Shown: in pieces, positions 7,829 through 15,520 of the stretch
Layout: each line of letters begins with the position of its first letter
Numbering within the stretch: the stretch's first letter is position 1
Source of the DNA: a virus
IMG/VR virus record: IMGVR_UViG_3300028909_000041
Span: 1 to 40,443 of that record
DNA length: 40,443 nt
Strand: one strand, 5' to 3'
Program-made: the position numbers and the translations under genes
The notes under the pieces: generated by a model
The model's input: the letters and a program-made list of their open reading frames with translations, nothing else
Databases searched by the model: none
What the model was told of the DNA's origin: nothing

Positions 7829-8961
7829 TCCAACCCCCTTTCTTTCATTTCCTCTAGTTGTGCATAGTATATCTCTAGAGTACACATAACGTCCTTGCAA
7901 TTATATATCTTCATAGCATCCATGTTCTTAATACTCCATCCCGCGCCCTCGTCTTTCCAGTATACCTCGCGGGTATATTGTCGGGCTAGAAATTGTAACT
8001 TGTGTGGAAGCTCTGGCCATAGTTGCTGATGCTGGATCATTGTATCGCGGCATTTCTCTAGCGGGAGCCTAAATCCCAGCATCTCATAGAAATTCGCATC
8101 GAAGTTGAAAAAATTCTGGCCGAGCGATGGAACTTCCCAAAGGAGCTTGGCAAGTTTTTTCCATAGCTCGCGGGTCTCTACCGTAGACTCACGAAAGAAA
8201 TCAAAACTAATACCAAAGTCAGTCCGAGGAGCTAGACCAATTGTAATTGGATACCCTGGGAGAATTTTATAGAACTGAGATGGCTGCGTCTTTGTCGGCG
8301 CGCGTGGATAGATTGTCTCAATGTCGTTTGAGATAATCGGGTAGTTGAAAAAAGTATCCAGAATAGCAAGCAATTCGTCAAAGCATTCGAAGTGAATTTT
8401 TGGCTCGCGTTTAGGCAATGGCTGCATTGTCTTTGCGTGTGTTTTCCAATACTCCAGCTCACTGGCCGCTTTCGCGAGATCGCAGCTTATGACCACATCG
8501 CGAAGTTTCCATTGCTTTACAATATCAATCGGCTCGAATGTTGGAACTACATAATGCTCCCAATCATTCGGCCCGCTCACATTTGTTTGTTTTAATTTAA
8601 GTAACGATCCACAATACTTGGATATTTCAGAATCTCGCTCGGGGTTATATTTAGGGCCACGATACTTTGGTTCTAGTTCATGGCATACACCAGATCCTGC
8701 GACGCCCAGTGGGATTATTATAGCGGGTTTATGATGCTTCAGATAACAATGCCAATCGCCGCCTGTGGATTTTCCTACGATTGGTAGGTAACAAGTTACA
8801 TAATAGTCAGGCAGCCCGGCTTCTCGCATCATCTTATCAAAAACATACCCCATAGGGGCGCTGAATAAATAGCCTTTGTCCTCGTCTCCGGGAAGTGGCC
8901 TATTAAGCAGCACCCATACAGGGCTGTCAGGGTTTCCGTTATTTGCTATAAATTTATCCAA
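7825..8961 (-). CDS. DNA polymerase 3'-5' exonuclease subunit with UDG-like N-terminal domain
   Basis: 378 residues, TTG start with AGAGG 7 nt upstream. The N-terminal ~150 residues resemble the family 4/5 uracil-DNA glycosylase fold: PVWVLLNRPLPGDEDKGYLF, then GYVFDKMMREAGLPDYYVT (cf. G-E-A-P-G-x-x-E then G-x-x-L-x-x-x-L-x-x-A-G-L). The C-terminal part is a DEDDy exonuclease: ExoI DIE (213-215), ExoII GQNFFNFD (281-288, D288) and ExoIII YNCKD (353-357). It ends where a polymerase thumb would begin. In many phages these domains are fused as UDG-exo-pol; here the polymerase is a separate gene at 5064-6605. Glycosylase activity is doubtful; the domain may be structural. Confidence 0.85.
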   Translation of the reverse strand: MDKFIANNGNPDSPVWVLLNRPLPGDEDKGYLFSAPMGYVFDKMMREAGLPDYYVTCYLPIVGKSTGGDWHCYLKHHKPAIIIPLGVAGSGVCHELEPKYRGPKYNPERDSEISKYCGSLLKLKQTNVSGPNDWEHYVVPTFEPIDIVKQWKLRDVVISCDLAKAASELEYWKTHAKTMQPLPKREPKIHFECFDELLAILDTFFNYPIISNDIETIYPRAPTKTQPSQFYKILPGYPITIGLAPRTDFGISFDFFRESTVETRELWKKLAKLLWEVPSLGQNFFNFDANFYEMLGFRLPLEKCRDTMIQHQQLWPELPHKLQFLARQYTREVYWKDEGAGWSIKNMDAMKIYNCKDVMCTLEIYYAQLEEMKERGLE

Positions 8962-8973
8962 GATAAAGCCTCT

Positions 8974-9147
8974 TTACTTGTATGTTATGTCAAGTGCATA
9001 TGTAGCAAGGATTCGTGCTTGCGCGTGTGACGCTTCGCCAGATTCGATTATTAGTTCGAGTTGATATTTTGAGGGGAGTGGCAGTTCTCGTACTTTAGTT
9101 TTCCATTGTTGGAGTTTATCAGGCTTCCTCGACATCGGTAATTTCAT
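8974..9147 (-). CDS. Small basic protein, unknown
   Basis: 57 residues; ATG at 9147 with GGAGG 6 nt upstream. The N-terminus is basic (MSRKPDKLQQWKTKVRELPL) and is followed by a helical segment. It overlaps the upstream mini-gene by 29 nt. No family recognised. Confidence 0.55.
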   Translation of the reverse strand: MKLPMSRKPDKLQQWKTKVRELPLPSKYQLELIIESGEASHAQARILATYALDITYK

Positions 9148-9262
9148 CGTCGTCCTCCGCCTCATCTTTGTCCGAAAAATAATTTAAACAATCTTCACAG
9201 TTTTGCTCATCCGCTGCTTCTGCTTCAAACACCTCACCACACTCTTCACACTCTTTTATCAT
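9119..9262 (-). CDS. 47-residue acidic zinc-knuckle protein
   Basis: The ATG at 9262 is preceded by AAAAAGGAGAGAGT. The product starts MIKECEECGEVFEA and has a second pair CEDC at 22-25, so C5-x2-C8 and C22-x2-C25 form a likely four-cysteine zinc ribbon. The tail from residue 31 is almost wholly Asp/Glu. The strong ribosome site, and its place between a terminator and the next gene, support it. Function unknown. Confidence 0.65.
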   Translation of the reverse strand: MIKECEECGEVFEAEAADEQNCEDCLNYFSDKDEAEDDDEITDVEEA

Positions 9263-9280
9263 ACTCTCTCCTTTTTAATT

Positions 9281-9312
9281 GAAAAAGCTGGGCGGCTGTG
9301 GAAGCCCGCCCA
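9281..9312 (-). terminator. Intrinsic terminator
   Basis: On the - strand, GGGCGG (9311-9306) pairs with CCGCCC (9295-9290) across a 10-nt loop, extended by one A-T pair, and is followed by AGCTTTTTC. It lies just after the stop of the 9318-9488 gene. Confidence 0.7.
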
Positions 9313-9317
9313 CATAC

Positions 9318-9488
9318 TTAGTTCGACAAATACGGTTCGATTTCAGGATATTTTGTAAGTGCAGCGAGTAGTGTTTTTTGTCTTGCTATTTGTCTTTCCA
9401 GCTCTTTGATACTCACACGAAGTCTAGCAGCTTTTACTGTATCAAACTGTTCAACTTTATCTTCAATATTCAAATTCTTGCTTCCCAT
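9318..9488 (-). CDS. Small coiled-coil protein, unknown
   Basis: 56 residues; AAAGGAGATAAC precedes the ATG at 9488. Residues 17-45 form a heptad-like amphipathic helix (VKAARLRVSIKELERQIARQ). It follows the ssDNA-binding protein by 10 nt and is closed by a terminator, so it is the last gene of that transcript segment. No family recognised. Confidence 0.65.
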   Translation of the reverse strand: MGSKNLNIEDKVEQFDTVKAARLRVSIKELERQIARQKTLLAALTKYPEIEPYLSN

Positions 9489-9498
9489 GTTATCTCCT

Positions 9499-10002
9499 TT
9501 ACTTCCGCTTCAGCAAATCCGCGATATGTCGAATCTTCGGGAACTTGCTTGCACAATCGGGTACAGCACAAATATACCGCTCAACTTTATTCGAGTCCTT
9601 ACCGTTGTAATTATCCACAGCGATATTAACCTTACCCGAACGCCCAAGCAGCGGGCCAGCATACTTCCATGTATTAGGATCATCGGCCTTATACTTAGCC
9701 TTATCTCCATCCCATGAACCCGGAATCCAACTCTCCTTACCGTCCGTCTCCATCGGCAAGCCAAAGCAGTGCACAAAATCAGGCCATGTCCAAGCTCCGC
9801 CGGAGTTCAAAGTATCAAATACCTTGCGCCCGGCAAACTCAGGATGCCCAACAATCTCCATGCACGGATTCAGATTGAATGAATCTCCCTTTTTTGATAC
9901 CTTGACATTGAATCCAACTAGCTTAATATCATACGGGCCGGGGGGAACTACATCCAAACCTTCGAGCTTGTCGTTGCTAACTTTCATTGAAAATCCACTC
10001 AT
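9499..10002 (-). CDS. DUF669-like single-stranded DNA-binding protein
   Basis: 167 residues, GAGGG before ATG. The N-terminal half PPGPYDIKLVGFNVKVSKKGDS with NLNPCMEIVGHPEFAGRKVFDTL matches the DUF669/phage SSB-like pattern (P-G-x-Y-x-x-x-I/V with S-K-K-G, then G-R-K-V-F). A central loop is Trp/Gly/Asp-rich, and a beta segment GRSGKVNIAVDNYNGKD follows. It is encoded next to a Sak4-like recombinase and a RecB-type nuclease, the usual setting for a phage ssDNA-binding protein. It likely coats single strands during replication and recombination. Confidence 0.7.
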   Translation of the reverse strand: MSGFSMKVSNDKLEGLDVVPPGPYDIKLVGFNVKVSKKGDSFNLNPCMEIVGHPEFAGRKVFDTLNSGGAWTWPDFVHCFGLPMETDGKESWIPGSWDGDKAKYKADDPNTWKYAGPLLGRSGKVNIAVDNYNGKDSNKVERYICAVPDCASKFPKIRHIADLLKRK

Positions 10003-10075
10003 TTTTGTACCCTCGTTTTGTTTTATTTTAATTGTTTGTTCGTTTGGTAACTAGCACGGTGGTATGTGCTAAACT

Positions 10076-10152
10076 TGGTGCGCCTGCTCGGACTCGAACC
10101 GAGAGCCGACAAATTATGAGTTTGTTGCTCTTACTAATTGAGCTACAGGCGC
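10076..10152 (-). tRNA. tRNA with anticodon CAT (Met, elongator-like)
   Basis: A complete cloverleaf: acceptor GCGCCTG/CAGGCGC, T8-A9, D stem GCTC/GAGC, anticodon stem ACAAA/TTTGT with loop CTCATAA, T stem CTCGG/CCGAG with loop TTCGAGT, discriminator A and an encoded CCA. The first pair is G-C, so it is not of initiator type. An Ile tRNA with modified CAT cannot be excluded. It is the only tRNA seen and lies between the recombinase and ssDNA-binding genes. Confidence 0.95.
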
Positions 10153-10187
10153 AATAAATGGTTAAACTCGTTTTGCTACTTCTCGCG

Positions 10188-10970
10188 TCATAGGAGTGCT
10201 TTCTTATGCTTTGTGAGCATATCTGCGAGATTCGCGGGTTCCGTAGCGTCTAATCTCATTGATGTAGAAGCCATAAAATCACCACTGGGCTGCACAGTAA
10301 CAATTCGATTACCAGAATAATCAATAGTGATTCTAAAAACATCGTTAAAAAGACTAAGAAGCGAACTAAGGTACTGAGGTTGTACTGTTTTACGTCCTGT
10401 ATAAGCCTTCTGCTCTTTTGTAGAAGATTGGGCATCTTTTTCATCCATTTCGTGAAATATTGCTATTACGTTTCCAAGCTCGGATAGTCGTCCAATCAAG
10501 TATTCCATATACGCGCGATTGCCGTTTATAATATCATAGTGCGATGGGATTTTAACTATCGTCGTTCCCATCTTAACCGTGCGACTCATACTCGGATGTT
10601 GCTTTATAAGCTCATGCTCACATGCAACACGCAAGTATGTCATAGAATCCAGAATAAACCATTCTGGTATCGGCTTTCCCTGCTGCTTCAGATATTCAAA
10701 CATACTAATATCAGTTTCAAAATCACTAATAGCGTGCGGTTGCGCAGGATTCAACTCCTTGTATGTTTTAGCATCTATATCTGTACGTTTGGTTTTTGAT
10801 ATAAAAGATCGTATACTCTCCGAACGATCATCGAAATCTGCCTCGAAGATTGTTCCCGGCGCGGTCATAGCGAACCAACTTTTACCTGCTTTTGGCTCGC
10901 CTACAACAGCGATCTTAAACTTAGGCTCCGACTCCAAATCGACAAGCCCTTGGATATTTTCGTATGGCAT
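10188..10970 (-). CDS. Sak4-like RecA-fold ATPase (single-strand annealing recombinase)
   Basis: 260 residues, GAGGG before ATG. Walker A GEPKAGKS is at 24-31 and Walker B FILD at 105-108, with GNVIAIFHEMDEK downstream as the sensor-like strand. The size, single RecA-like core and the neighbours (DUF669 SSB, PD-(D/E)XK nuclease) fit the Sak4/AAA_24 group of phage recombinases. It is expected to anneal or pair DNA strands with the SSB as partner. The tRNA follows on the same strand. A general AAA ATPase role is the alternative. Confidence 0.75.
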   Translation of the reverse strand: MPYENIQGLVDLESEPKFKIAVVGEPKAGKSWFAMTAPGTIFEADFDDRSESIRSFISKTKRTDIDAKTYKELNPAQPHAISDFETDISMFEYLKQQGKPIPEWFILDSMTYLRVACEHELIKQHPSMSRTVKMGTTIVKIPSHYDIINGNRAYMEYLIGRLSELGNVIAIFHEMDEKDAQSSTKEQKAYTGRKTVQPQYLSSLLSLFNDVFRITIDYSGNRIVTVQPSGDFMASTSMRLDATEPANLADMLTKHKKALL

Positions 10971-10981
10971 TTATTTCCCTC

Positions 10982-11152
10982 TTATTTAATTGTCCATGTT
11001 ATCCGTATACCAGCATAGCCGCCAGATTTATTTACACGGTATAGAGTCGTATGCAGCCAGTACTTTTTAAACTCTAACTCACCTGGCGCGGCCTCTATTG
11101 CCGCCATTATATGCTTACACGATATTTTCGTTGGTTTGGGCAGTTTCGGCAT
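10982..11152 (-). CDS. Small basic protein, unknown
   Basis: 56 residues from the ATG at 11152 (GGAG 7 nt upstream); a TTG seven codons earlier is less likely. It is Lys/Pro-rich at the N-terminus, then helix and beta strands (KYWLHTTLYRVNKSGGYAGI), and could be a small DNA-binding protein. It overlaps the upstream gene by 38 nt and ends 11 nt before the recombinase start. Confidence 0.55.
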   Translation of the reverse strand: MPKLPKPTKISCKHIMAAIEAAPGELEFKKYWLHTTLYRVNKSGGYAGIRITWTIK

Positions 11153-11312
11153 CTTGCTTCTCCATGTTTTCAATCTTCTCTTGTTCTACTGCAATAGCTT
11201 GCTCTGTTTCAAATTCCTTATGCAGCAAGCACATATCAGAATCCGCGGTAGCAGTATTCGGACACTGACAATGGTTTTCAAGCATGAAATTACATCTTGG
11301 GCCAAGGTTCAT
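11115..11312 (-). CDS. Small zinc-binding protein with acidic helical tail
   Basis: 65 residues from the ATG at 11312 (GGAGG 6 nt upstream; the site overlaps the nuclease stop). Cysteines arranged as C-x6/7-C-x-C then C-x2-H (CNFMLENHCQC and MCLLHKEFE) suggest a zinc site. The second half is a Glu/Gln-rich helix (TEQAIAVEQEKIENMEKQ). No family recognised. Confidence 0.6.
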   Translation of the reverse strand: MNLGPRCNFMLENHCQCPNTATADSDMCLLHKEFETEQAIAVEQEKIENMEKQDAETAQTNENIV

Positions 11313-11313
11313 A

Positions 11314-12348
11314 TCAATCCTCCACATTTTCTGGGTCCCATGCGGGAGCTATTTTGAAATCACTCTTGAGTACCTGAATCATTGCATCGTTTGTATTCTG
11401 GCGATGCAAATTACGATACTGACATTCGTTATGGAACATGTTATTGCAGACGGAAGTATTCCAATCTGCGCGCTCGCCAAGGATTAGCATATCATAAATC
11501 TTATGAAATGTACGAAGCTGACGAAGACGATATTGTTCTAGCTGCCAATCTGTTTTGAATACTGGCACCCGCTTGAATCGCTGCAATGGGTCAGAGCACG
11601 GTGATATTTGCGCAAAGTTCATCCAAATACGATCAACCTTACGTTGGCCGAGTAGTTCAGGAAAGCTCTTCTTCATTATATTCTGTACCGCGAATATATA
11701 CCCAGTCATTCCTTCTTGAGGGTCGTAGGAATTTGCTGGGTTTCCTTTGAAGAATGCGGTTGTTTTGTGATCGAGCGGGCCGATAGCATTACCGGAGTCC
11801 ATTAGGAAGTCAATACGGCCTGTGAGGTAGCAGCGTACTATTGTCTTCGAGCCTAAAGTAAATTGGGGCTCAGGATTGATAAGATCAAAAGCGCCAAGCG
11901 GAACCTCCCGCTTTTTCCCAAACGAAATCTCAACTCCAATAACTCTCAGCCTATCAACTTCCGCAGCGAAATGATCCGCATACTGCGCAAGCATATTAAT
12001 AAATCCATACACGCCCCCAAGCATTTTATACATCTTATGCTCTGAGAACTGTTCGTGCATGTTGTATTCTTGCCATAGTCCGACCGCGAGCTGTAGCCAC
12101 GATGCGATCTCGAATTTATCGTCGCGTTTGGCGATGTAGAATTCTTCGATCATCTTGTGAAATAAAATCCCAAACTCAAGATTCCAACTCTTATGCAATG
12201 GCCTGATATTCGCCATCATTGAAAGTTCAAAAGATGCTTCGCAACTGCGAAAGGTTGCAAGTGCATGGTGGTCGAGGAACATCTCAATTACACCATCTTC
12301 TCCACGCTTGAACCAATGATACTTTGATACTGCTTCGCCGATATTCAT
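11314..12348 (-). CDS. PD-(D/E)XK exonuclease, RecB/Cas4-like
   Basis: 344 residues, AAGGGAAAATAAT before ATG. Nuclease motifs: H64 in GILFHKMIEEF, E140, D180 in LTGRIDF, D193-x-K195 in GPLDHKTT, and Q211 to Y217 in QEGMTGY. A lone N-terminal Cys36 in FRSCEASFEL and a C-terminal CNNMFHNECQYRNLH (C301, C309, H315) resemble the iron-sulphur staple of Cas4/AddB nucleases, with His where a Cys is usual and one ligand unclear. It is likely a 5'-3' or end-resecting exonuclease working with the Sak4-like protein and the SSB. It ends next to a small zinc protein and begins 1 nt after the DUF3310 gene. Confidence 0.78.
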   Translation of the reverse strand: MNIGEAVSKYHWFKRGEDGVIEMFLDHHALATFRSCEASFELSMMANIRPLHKSWNLEFGILFHKMIEEFYIAKRDDKFEIASWLQLAVGLWQEYNMHEQFSEHKMYKMLGGVYGFINMLAQYADHFAAEVDRLRVIGVEISFGKKREVPLGAFDLINPEPQFTLGSKTIVRCYLTGRIDFLMDSGNAIGPLDHKTTAFFKGNPANSYDPQEGMTGYIFAVQNIMKKSFPELLGQRKVDRIWMNFAQISPCSDPLQRFKRVPVFKTDWQLEQYRLRQLRTFHKIYDMLILGERADWNTSVCNNMFHNECQYRNLHRQNTNDAMIQVLKSDFKIAPAWDPENVED

Positions 12349-12349
12349 A

Positions 12350-12751
12350 TTATTTTCCCTTTAGGGTGCTTAGCTCACGATTTAAATACCAGATTGCTTT
12401 TTCAATATCAATTATCGCCGTTTCTGTTAGAACATCTTGTCCGTTATTTTGCACTTTCTTCCCTGCTCTGCTGATATACTTCACAGCATTCCCGAGATTA
12501 TAATTCAATTTCTTAGCTTCGATGAAATCAATCGTTTCAATTCCACCATCGGTATAGTGGGAGGGATAGTTTATTAAGTCCCTAATCGGAGACCAAGCTT
12601 GCACATTCTGCGCATTTTTCATAGCCTCTCTAAGGGCTGGTATGCGAGATACACATACTGGACAGTCTTTAGCTTCTTGTTTACTGGACGTACAATAATA
12701 CGGATCTTCAAAAGTACCAATCCCGCTTATGCTATGATATGTAACTCTCAT
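12350..12751 (-). CDS. DUF3310 family protein
   Basis: 133 residues from the ATG at 12751 (AGGAGG 5 nt upstream); an in-frame ATG at 12802 would add a Glu-rich leader encoded by that ribosome site. The C-terminal half has the DUF3310 signature: PSHYTDGGIETIDFIEA, then GNAVKYISRAGKK, then DIEKAIWYLNREL. In the N-terminal half, Cys pairs (CPVCVSR) suggest a metal site. DUF3310 proteins are common in phages and are often labelled nucleotide-kinase-like, without a settled function. Confidence 0.8.
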   Translation of the reverse strand: MRVTYHSISGIGTFEDPYYCTSSKQEAKDCPVCVSRIPALREAMKNAQNVQAWSPIRDLINYPSHYTDGGIETIDFIEAKKLNYNLGNAVKYISRAGKKVQNNGQDVLTETAIIDIEKAIWYLNRELSTLKGK

Positions 12752-12803
12752 TTTCTCCTCCTCTTCTTTATAAATATTACCCGGGCAACCAGTATAGGCC
12801 ATT

Positions 12804-13415
12804 TTATTTTCTTTTCCCCAGCATATTCAAAATCGCTTCCTGACTCAGTCCCATCTTCGCCAGCTTAGTGATCATCGCCACAGCATCATCCGCGCTCGGA
12901 GTTTTATCCTTGACCTTAACACGAGTCTTGCGCTCTGCTGCTCTCGCTTCCTTCTCCTCGCGCTTCTCTCGATCTTCCTGCGATTCATGCTTGATATTAA
13001 CAATCTTCACGCCCGCGAGCTTATGATACCGCTCTAGCTTCCGCGATTCCCTCTCCATAAGCATCAGCGAAACATTCGCCTTATGATACTCAATAGTCGC
13101 TTCAATCTCAGCATCATTCATCTCTGAGATTAGCGTAGATGCGAACAACCAATCATTCCCCATAAGATGTAGACACCTCGCTTGGTACTTTCTTGAGAAT
13201 GTAACCGAGCCATCCGGTCGGATATGCTCAACCTGCTTCTCGACTATTGTTTCTTTCAGTCTGAAATCAGATATGCAATTAGCGCAGAATCGATTATCAG
13301 TAACGGACGCGTAGTGTGCACAATACACAATTTTGCATTTTAAACAAACCTTAGTCTCATCCTTTGCGTCACACTTAACGCATATTGGGATAGTATCAAC
13401 ATCGAACCTCGCCAT
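12804..13415 (-). CDS. B-box-like zinc finger plus coiled-coil protein, unknown
   Basis: 203 residues, AAAAGGAG before ATG. The N-terminal 50 residues hold CVKC (12-15), CLKC (24-27), YCAH (31-34) and FCANC, a two-zinc pattern similar to B-box or FYVE-type knuckles. The middle is helical. The segment at 143-172 is a long charged coiled coil (ESQEDREKREEKEARAAERK), and the end (ADDAVAMITKLAKMGLSQEAIL) resembles a small helical binding motif. Function unknown; possibly a nucleic-acid or protein adaptor. Confidence 0.7.
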   Translation of the reverse strand: MARFDVDTIPICVKCDAKDETKVCLKCKIVYCAHYASVTDNRFCANCISDFRLKETIVEKQVEHIRPDGSVTFSRKYQARCLHLMGNDWLFASTLISEMNDAEIEATIEYHKANVSLMLMERESRKLERYHKLAGVKIVNIKHESQEDREKREEKEARAAERKTRVKVKDKTPSADDAVAMITKLAKMGLSQEAILNMLGKRK

Positions 13416-13426
13416 ACTTACTCCTT

Positions 13427-13774
13427 TTATCTTTCTGGATGTAAAATTTGATGTGCTCTTTGCGCTGATACGCCAATCTCAGCGGCAGTCTCACTCGGAG
13501 TGTTATTTGTTGTCGCATAATTATCTATAATCGCAGCCGCCAATGGTATATGCGTTTTCTTCGTAATCTGTTCAAATTCCGCTTCAACACTCGGTAACTT
13601 ACCGCTGAGAAACTGCTCCAATAAAATCCTGGTCAATACCGATCTGTTGCCAGTATAACGGAGACTCAACTCCGCGTTCTGGTCTTTGAAAATCCGAAAT
13701 GACGCCAGTTCTGTTTTTCGCCCGGTATTTTTGTGGTATCCATCAAATGCTCGGACTGTTTGTGTTGTTTTCAT
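13427..13774 (-). CDS. Probable DNA-binding protein with C-terminal helix-turn-helix
   Basis: 115 residues. The end TPSETAAEIGVSAQRAHQIL fits a helix-turn-helix (A-A-x-x-x-G-V-S-x-x-x-x). The middle ELSLRYTGNRSVLTRILLEQF has the look of a ribbon-helix-helix strand and helix. It is the first gene after a strong sigma70-type promoter (13837-13866), with about 55 nt of leader. The ribosome site is weak. It is a candidate regulator of the early arm, but this is inferred. Confidence 0.6.
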   Translation of the reverse strand: MKTTQTVRAFDGYHKNTGRKTELASFRIFKDQNAELSLRYTGNRSVLTRILLEQFLSGKLPSVEAEFEQITKKTHIPLAAAIIDNYATTNNTPSETAAEIGVSAQRAHQILHPER

Positions 13775-13836
13775 AGTTTGTGGGGATTCCTTTTATGCGG
13801 GTGGCGAGGTAGTGTATTACCCTAGCGACTATAGTC

Positions 13837-13866
13837 AGTATAGCTCTACCGGACGGTCAGTGTCAA
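13837..13866 (-). promoter_or_regulatory. Sigma70-type promoter
   Basis: On the - strand, TTGACA (13866-13861), an 18-nt spacer and TATACT (13842-13837). It drives the 13427-13774 gene and the replication genes downstream. The nearby 13867-13962 stretch has no gene. Confidence 0.75.
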
Positions 13867-13962
13867 GGTCGATATGGCCCTGATAGATGGCGTATGACGC
13901 CCCTAAATCGCCTCATATCAGCGACATACGCCCAGCCGACCCAAACCCCCGCCCCCCGCCCG

Positions 13963-14193
13963 TCACCCGGCATCGAAGGGCGCATCAAGCCCGGCACGCT
14001 CGCCCGGTTCGTAATCGGTAATAGAAAAATCACAAATAGTACAAAGTCTATACGCAGTAAATTCTGGGTTCGCTGCTACATAATCTCTAGCATCGGAGGA
14101 GCTACGAAAAATATACAACTGCTTATCGGCGCCTGAAAATCGAATTTTAATTGAATCAAAATCTGGTTCGCATAAGGCAAACATTTTAGACAT
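13963..14193 (-). CDS. Small protein with a Cys pair, unknown
   Basis: 76 residues from the ATG at 14193 (AGGAGG 7 nt upstream). It has alternating beta and helix (FALCEPDFDSIKIRFSGADK, then a CTIC pair near residue 51). It overlaps the FtsK-type gene's stop by 8 nt. No family recognised. Confidence 0.6.
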   Translation of the reverse strand: MSKMFALCEPDFDSIKIRFSGADKQLYIFRSSSDARDYVAANPEFTAYRLCTICDFSITDYEPGERAGLDAPFDAG

Positions 14194-15307
14194 TTGGCGC
14201 CCTCCTATATGAATCTCGAATCGAGTCACAATTTATCAGCACATTAGCAATATGATCCATGCTTACAAACGGCCCATGAAATCTCGTTATCTGATCGAAG
14301 CACGGGCTTTCGACGAGCATATCTCCCTTTCCGAGCAACGACTCCGCTCCATACTCGTTAAGTATCGTGCGAGAATCTGCGCCAGTTGGTAGGCGTAGTG
14401 CGATTCTAGTTGTGAAATTTGCTTTAATGTCACCAGTGATGATCTTAACACTCGGTCTTTGCGTAGCACATATAACGTGGACTCCAACTGCTCGGCATAT
14501 TTGAGTGAGCGCCTGTAGTCTGCGGGCGATTCTTTCATAGCCAGCAACTGGTTCCAAGCCAGATTTTGCGAGGCTGTTATCTTCGCCAATAACGTCGGCG
14601 AGCTCGTCGATAATAACGACGTAATACGGGAGCGACGTTGGAGAGATTGCATTGTATTCATGAAGGTTTCGTGCTACCCCTTTCATTTTCTCTGTACGCT
14701 GACGAACGATTGCCATTAAGCGCGTGAATAATGCGTGCACTTTCTCCACATTATCCGCGACCTCCACGACATGTGGGAGGTCTGCGAATAATGTGAGGTC
14801 GAGCTGCTTGGTATCGACGAGCATTAGTTTGAGTTCGTGCTTACTGCGGCTTGCAGCCAGAGCACTAATGATGGCGGAAAGTAATACCGATTTACCTGCT
14901 CCAGTGCTGCCCGCGATAAGAATGTGGGGTGACTCGGTAAGGTCGATATGTGCTGCATTACCTTTTGTGTCAACGCCAAGCATAATCGGCAACTTACAAA
15001 TAGTATCTTGCATAAGAGTATGCAAGCAAACATCATAAGAAACGACATCTCTGCGCGTATTCGGTATCGCAATCGCAATTGAAGCCCCCTTTCGTGTTAT
15101 TAGTACGCTCGGTGCTCCGACGGCGAGTGCGAGATCTTCTTCGGCACGCATAATCTTAGCAATCGGAACAGCAGCACCGAGACGCATGTAATATGTGGTG
15201 ACTATTGGCCCCGCCTCAGCGCTCTCGAACGATGCGTTAATACGCAGCGCAGAGAGCTTGAGTGCGAGTTGTGAGAATACAGTTGCTTGTTCTTGAGTTA
15301 GTGGCAC
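14186..15307 (-). CDS. FtsK/SpoIIIE-type DNA translocase, soluble
   Basis: 373 residues, GTG start with AGGAG 5 nt upstream. The N-terminal ~110 residues match the FtsK alpha domain (GPIVTTYYMRL, ALAVGAPSVLI, IAIAIPNTRRDVV). The motor has Walker A AGSTGAGKSV (132-141), Walker B YVVIIDEL (229-236), the ATQRPS motif (281-286) and LLGKGDML (324-331). Membrane segments and the C-terminal DNA-reading winged helix of chromosomal FtsK are absent. The family pumps double-stranded DNA. In a phage already encoding a terminase motor, its job is unclear: DNA segregation, concatemer handling, or a role linked to the adjacent VWA and J-domain proteins. Confidence 0.9.
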   Translation of the reverse strand: MPLTQEQATVFSQLALKLSALRINASFESAEAGPIVTTYYMRLGAAVPIAKIMRAEEDLALAVGAPSVLITRKGASIAIAIPNTRRDVVSYDVCLHTLMQDTICKLPIMLGVDTKGNAAHIDLTESPHILIAGSTGAGKSVLLSAIISALAASRSKHELKLMLVDTKQLDLTLFADLPHVVEVADNVEKVHALFTRLMAIVRQRTEKMKGVARNLHEYNAISPTSLPYYVVIIDELADVIGEDNSLAKSGLEPVAGYERIARRLQALTQICRAVGVHVICATQRPSVKIITGDIKANFTTRIALRLPTGADSRTILNEYGAESLLGKGDMLVESPCFDQITRFHGPFVSMDHIANVLINCDSIRDSYRRAPNV

Positions 15308-15315
15308 GCTATCTC

Positions 15316-15519
15316 CTAGTGCAAATCAGGATGTATATCCCGCATTTTTGATTCTAGTACTCGAACACGAGCGTCTAGTTCTTTAACTCGTTTATATCGC
15401 GCAACAGCATTTTGACAAAGAAGAAATAAAACACTTAGTACAAAACGATGCTGTTTTGATATTTTAGAATCTCTTTGCCTTGCTGTTATTTCGCTAAGTG
15501 CTTCTGTTGGAGTAACCAT
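15316..15519 (-). CDS. Small helical/coiled-coil protein, unknown
   Basis: 67 residues from the ATG at 15519 (GGAGG 4 nt upstream, overlapping the VWA gene's end). A hydrophobic stretch FVLSVLFLLCQNAVA (27-41) could be a short membrane or buried helix. A heptad-like helix RYKRVKELDARVRVLESKM (41-59) follows. It lies between the VWA and FtsK-type genes. Function unknown. Confidence 0.6.
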   Translation of the reverse strand: MVTPTEALSEITARQRDSKISKQHRFVLSVLFLLCQNAVARYKRVKELDARVRVLESKMRDIHPDLH

Positions 15520-15520
15520 A

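Noticed and set aside
13427-13774. Lysogeny repressor
   Set aside because: A helix-turn-helix is plausible, but no integrase or attachment site is seen, and its place inside the replication arm does not suggest a lysogeny switch.
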